Of a stretch of DNA of 64,000 nucleotides, positions 62,810 to 64,000 are shown in pieces. Each line of letters starts with the position of its first letter. The first letter of the stretch is position 1. The position numbers were made by a program, and so were the translations under genes. The notes under the pieces are model-generated. The model searched no databases. It had not been told where the DNA came from and worked only from the letters and a program-made list of their open reading frames with translations. Source of the DNA: Candidatus Syntrophopropionicum ammoniitolerans (GTDB lineage Bacteria > Bacillota > Desulfotomaculia > Desulfotomaculales > Pelotomaculaceae); contig JABMJD010000006.1 of assembly GCA_013201395.1 (NCBI GenBank), forward strand, positions 44,323 through 108,322. Reading direction: 5' to 3'.

Positions 62810-63325
62810 ATGATGGCCGTTACCTTCGAGAAAATGAACCTGAAACACCTGGATCAGGTCTTGGAAATTGAAAATGTTTCATTTCCTGCGCCCTGGTCTA
62901 AAACATCCTTTTTGGGCGAAATCCTACAAAATGACTTTGCTCTTTATCTTGTTGCTCTTTATGATGACGTTGTGATTGGCTATGGCGGCATGTGGCTGAT
63001 TCTAGATCAGGCCCACATCACCAATGTGGCTGTGCGCCCAGATTTCCGCGGCCGAAACATCGGCAAGGCCCTAATGTTGGAAATTATCCAACAGGCGATA
63101 CTTAAGGGGGCCCAAAGCATGACCCTGGAGGTCCGCCCTTCCAACATCATCGCCAGGGGGCTCTACCGGGGATTGGGTTTTATAGATAGAGGCCGGCGGA
63201 AAGGCTACTATGAGGACAACAATGAGGATGCGATCATCATGTGGAAGGATAACCTGCAGAAGGGAGATTTCAAGCTTTTTCCTGCTAACGGGTTTGACCA
63301 GAGGCAGCCGGGACCCCGTGTTTAA
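62810..63325 (+). CDS. rimI: ribosomal-protein-alanine acetyltransferase family (GNAT)
   Basis: From ATG 62810 (GGGAG upstream; ATG 62813 also possible) the product is 171 aa. It is a GNAT with the acetyl-CoA loop VAVRPDFRGRNIGKALM, then LEVRPSNIIARGLYRGLGF and GYYEDNNEDAIIM. It follows tsaB by one base. RimI acetylates the N-terminus of protein S18; in many Firmicutes it lies in this same t6A operon. Confidence 0.93.
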   Translation: MMAVTFEKMNLKHLDQVLEIENVSFPAPWSKTSFLGEILQNDFALYLVALYDDVVIGYGGMWLILDQAHITNVAVRPDFRGRNIGKALMLEIIQQAILKGAQSMTLEVRPSNIIARGLYRGLGFIDRGRRKGYYEDNNEDAIIMWKDNLQKGDFKLFPANGFDQRQPGPRV

Positions 63326-63340
63326 TCACCCAACAATAGT

Positions 63341-63359
63341 GATAATGATTCTCATTTGC
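63341..63359 (+). promoter_or_regulatory. Fur-like box upstream of the CGGC-domain gene
   Basis: GATAATGATTCTCATTTGC matches 15 of the 19 bases of the Fur consensus (GATAATGATAATCATTATC), with a perfect AATGA/TCATT core. It lies 58 bp before the next gene, so iron-linked control is likely. Confidence 0.65.
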
Positions 63360-63416
63360 AGGAGATAGGCTGACAATAGAGAATTGCTTAATGTAAAAAA
63401 GATGAGAGGTTGTGTT

Positions 63417-63752
63417 GTGGTGAAGGTGGGCCTAATCAGATGCCGGCAGACGGAGGACATGTGCCCGGGGACAACGGACTTTAAGATAATCAGAGAGAAA
63501 AAAGGTGTTTTTGCCGGTGTGGACGAAGAAATCGAAATAATCGGTATGGTTTCCTGTGGGGGCTGTCCGGGCAAAAAAGCGGTTACCAGGGCGGTAGACA
63601 TGGTCAAAAGAGGTGCAGACACCATAGTGTTGACCTCATGTATTACCAGGGGTAACCCCATTGGTTTTCCCTGCCCCAACGCTAAACAGATTAAGGCGGC
63701 TATAGAAAACAAGCTGGGTCCAGGGATTAGAATATTGGACTATACCCACTAA
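63417..63752 (+). CDS. CGGC-domain protein
   Basis: The product of about 111 aa (GTG 63417 after AGAGG; GTG 63420 and TTG 63384 are alternatives) has the CGGC signature in MVSCGGCPGKKAV. Further conserved cysteines lie in IRCRQTEDMC, LTSCITRG and FPCPNAKQI. The cysteine pattern suggests metal or Fe-S binding. The Fur-like box upstream fits an iron-related role. The reaction is not known. Confidence 0.85.
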   Translation: MVKVGLIRCRQTEDMCPGTTDFKIIREKKGVFAGVDEEIEIIGMVSCGGCPGKKAVTRAVDMVKRGADTIVLTSCITRGNPIGFPCPNAKQIKAAIENKLGPGIRILDYTH

Positions 63753-63925
63753 CTAGTAAGCGTTTTCCCTGCCGGAAAATGATATGGGCACGACTGGTAG
63801 CAGGGCTGGACAATTAAATCTACAATGTAAACTGCACCTGGTAAACTGCACCTGCACACAAAATCTAACCTTGCAATAACTAGTGATTTCGATATAATAG
63901 AATAGTAACCCTAGTGGGTGAAAGG

Positions 63926-63999
63926 CGCCTGTAGCTCAGGGGATAGAGCACCGGCCTCCGGAGCCGGGAGCGCAGGTTCGATTCCTGCCAGGCGCACCA
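63926..63999 (+). tRNA. tRNA-Arg (CCG) with a 6-nt anticodon loop
   Basis: Acceptor stem GCGCCTG/CAGGCGC, D-arm GCTC/GAGC, anticodon stem CCGGC/GCCGG and T-arm GCAGG-TTCGATT-CCTGC all pair perfectly, and A73 with an encoded CCA (63997-63999) follows. The anticodon loop reads CTCCGA, giving CCG after T33, but is one base shorter than the expected 7-nt loop CTCCGGA of tRNA-Arg(CCG). A missing G by sequencing error or a real deletion would explain it. Confidence 0.8.
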
Positions 64000-64000
64000 G

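Overview
The window reads as a chromosomal segment of a strictly anaerobic, spore-forming, low-to-moderate GC Gram-positive bacterium, most likely a member of the Peptococcaceae/Desulfotomaculales. The reasons are a Spo0F-like response regulator, a SpoIIE-type phosphatase paired with a thioredoxin-like [2Fe-2S] protein, a selenocysteine formate dehydrogenase, NfnAB, AdhE, ADP-forming acetyl-CoA synthetase, many GTG/TTG starts and strong AGGAGG ribosome sites. The family assignment is inference; no database was searched.

Region 1 (1-7450): a partial minus-strand gene, a tRNA-like element, an ECF sigma/anti-sigma pair, adhE, a glutamine-type NAD synthetase whose glutaminase residues look lost, and a CsoR-type repressor. 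Region 2 (7450-18300): a formate module with a formate channel, a small membrane-anchored OB-fold protein, NuoE- and NuoF-like subunits and a NuoG-like formate dehydrogenase with an in-frame TGA (selenocysteine) and a SECIS-like hairpin. It continues with a molybdopterin-binding protein, MoeA and a divergent HTH/periplasmic-binding-like regulator that appears to start at ATT.

Region 3 (18600-28420): a DUF364 protein, then a gene set with two HisD-type dehydrogenases (one lacking a metal ligand), a complete ribose-type ABC importer, a zinc alcohol dehydrogenase and a HisC-type aminotransferase. No other histidine gene is present, so this looks like an uncharacterised catabolic cluster. Region 4 (28840-47240): an IscU-like scaffold and a sigma-54 activator, then a 48-base near-perfect palindrome and a -24/-12 promoter. 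These precede a long set encoding altronate-dehydratase-family subunits, a three-subunit molybdenum hydroxylase, EtfBA, two unknown proteins (one membrane), a second molybdopterin-binding protein, ADP-forming acyl-CoA synthetase, a DRTGG-domain protein and a second altronate-dehydratase-type large subunit. It looks like a substrate-induced fermentation or degradation pathway of unknown substrate.

Region 5 (47460-54510): nitrogen and electron metabolism, with glutamate dehydrogenase, a double P-loop ATPase, NfnAB, and glutamine synthetase behind a terminator-like leader. Region 6 (54520-64000): a SpoIIE phosphatase/[2Fe-2S] pair, an orphan acetolactate synthase small subunit, the EndoA toxin-antitoxin pair, a glycogen debranching enzyme, an amidohydrolase, Spo0F, tsaE-tsaB-rimI, a CGGC-domain protein behind a Fur-like box, and a tRNA-Arg-like gene with one base fewer than expected in its anticodon loop.
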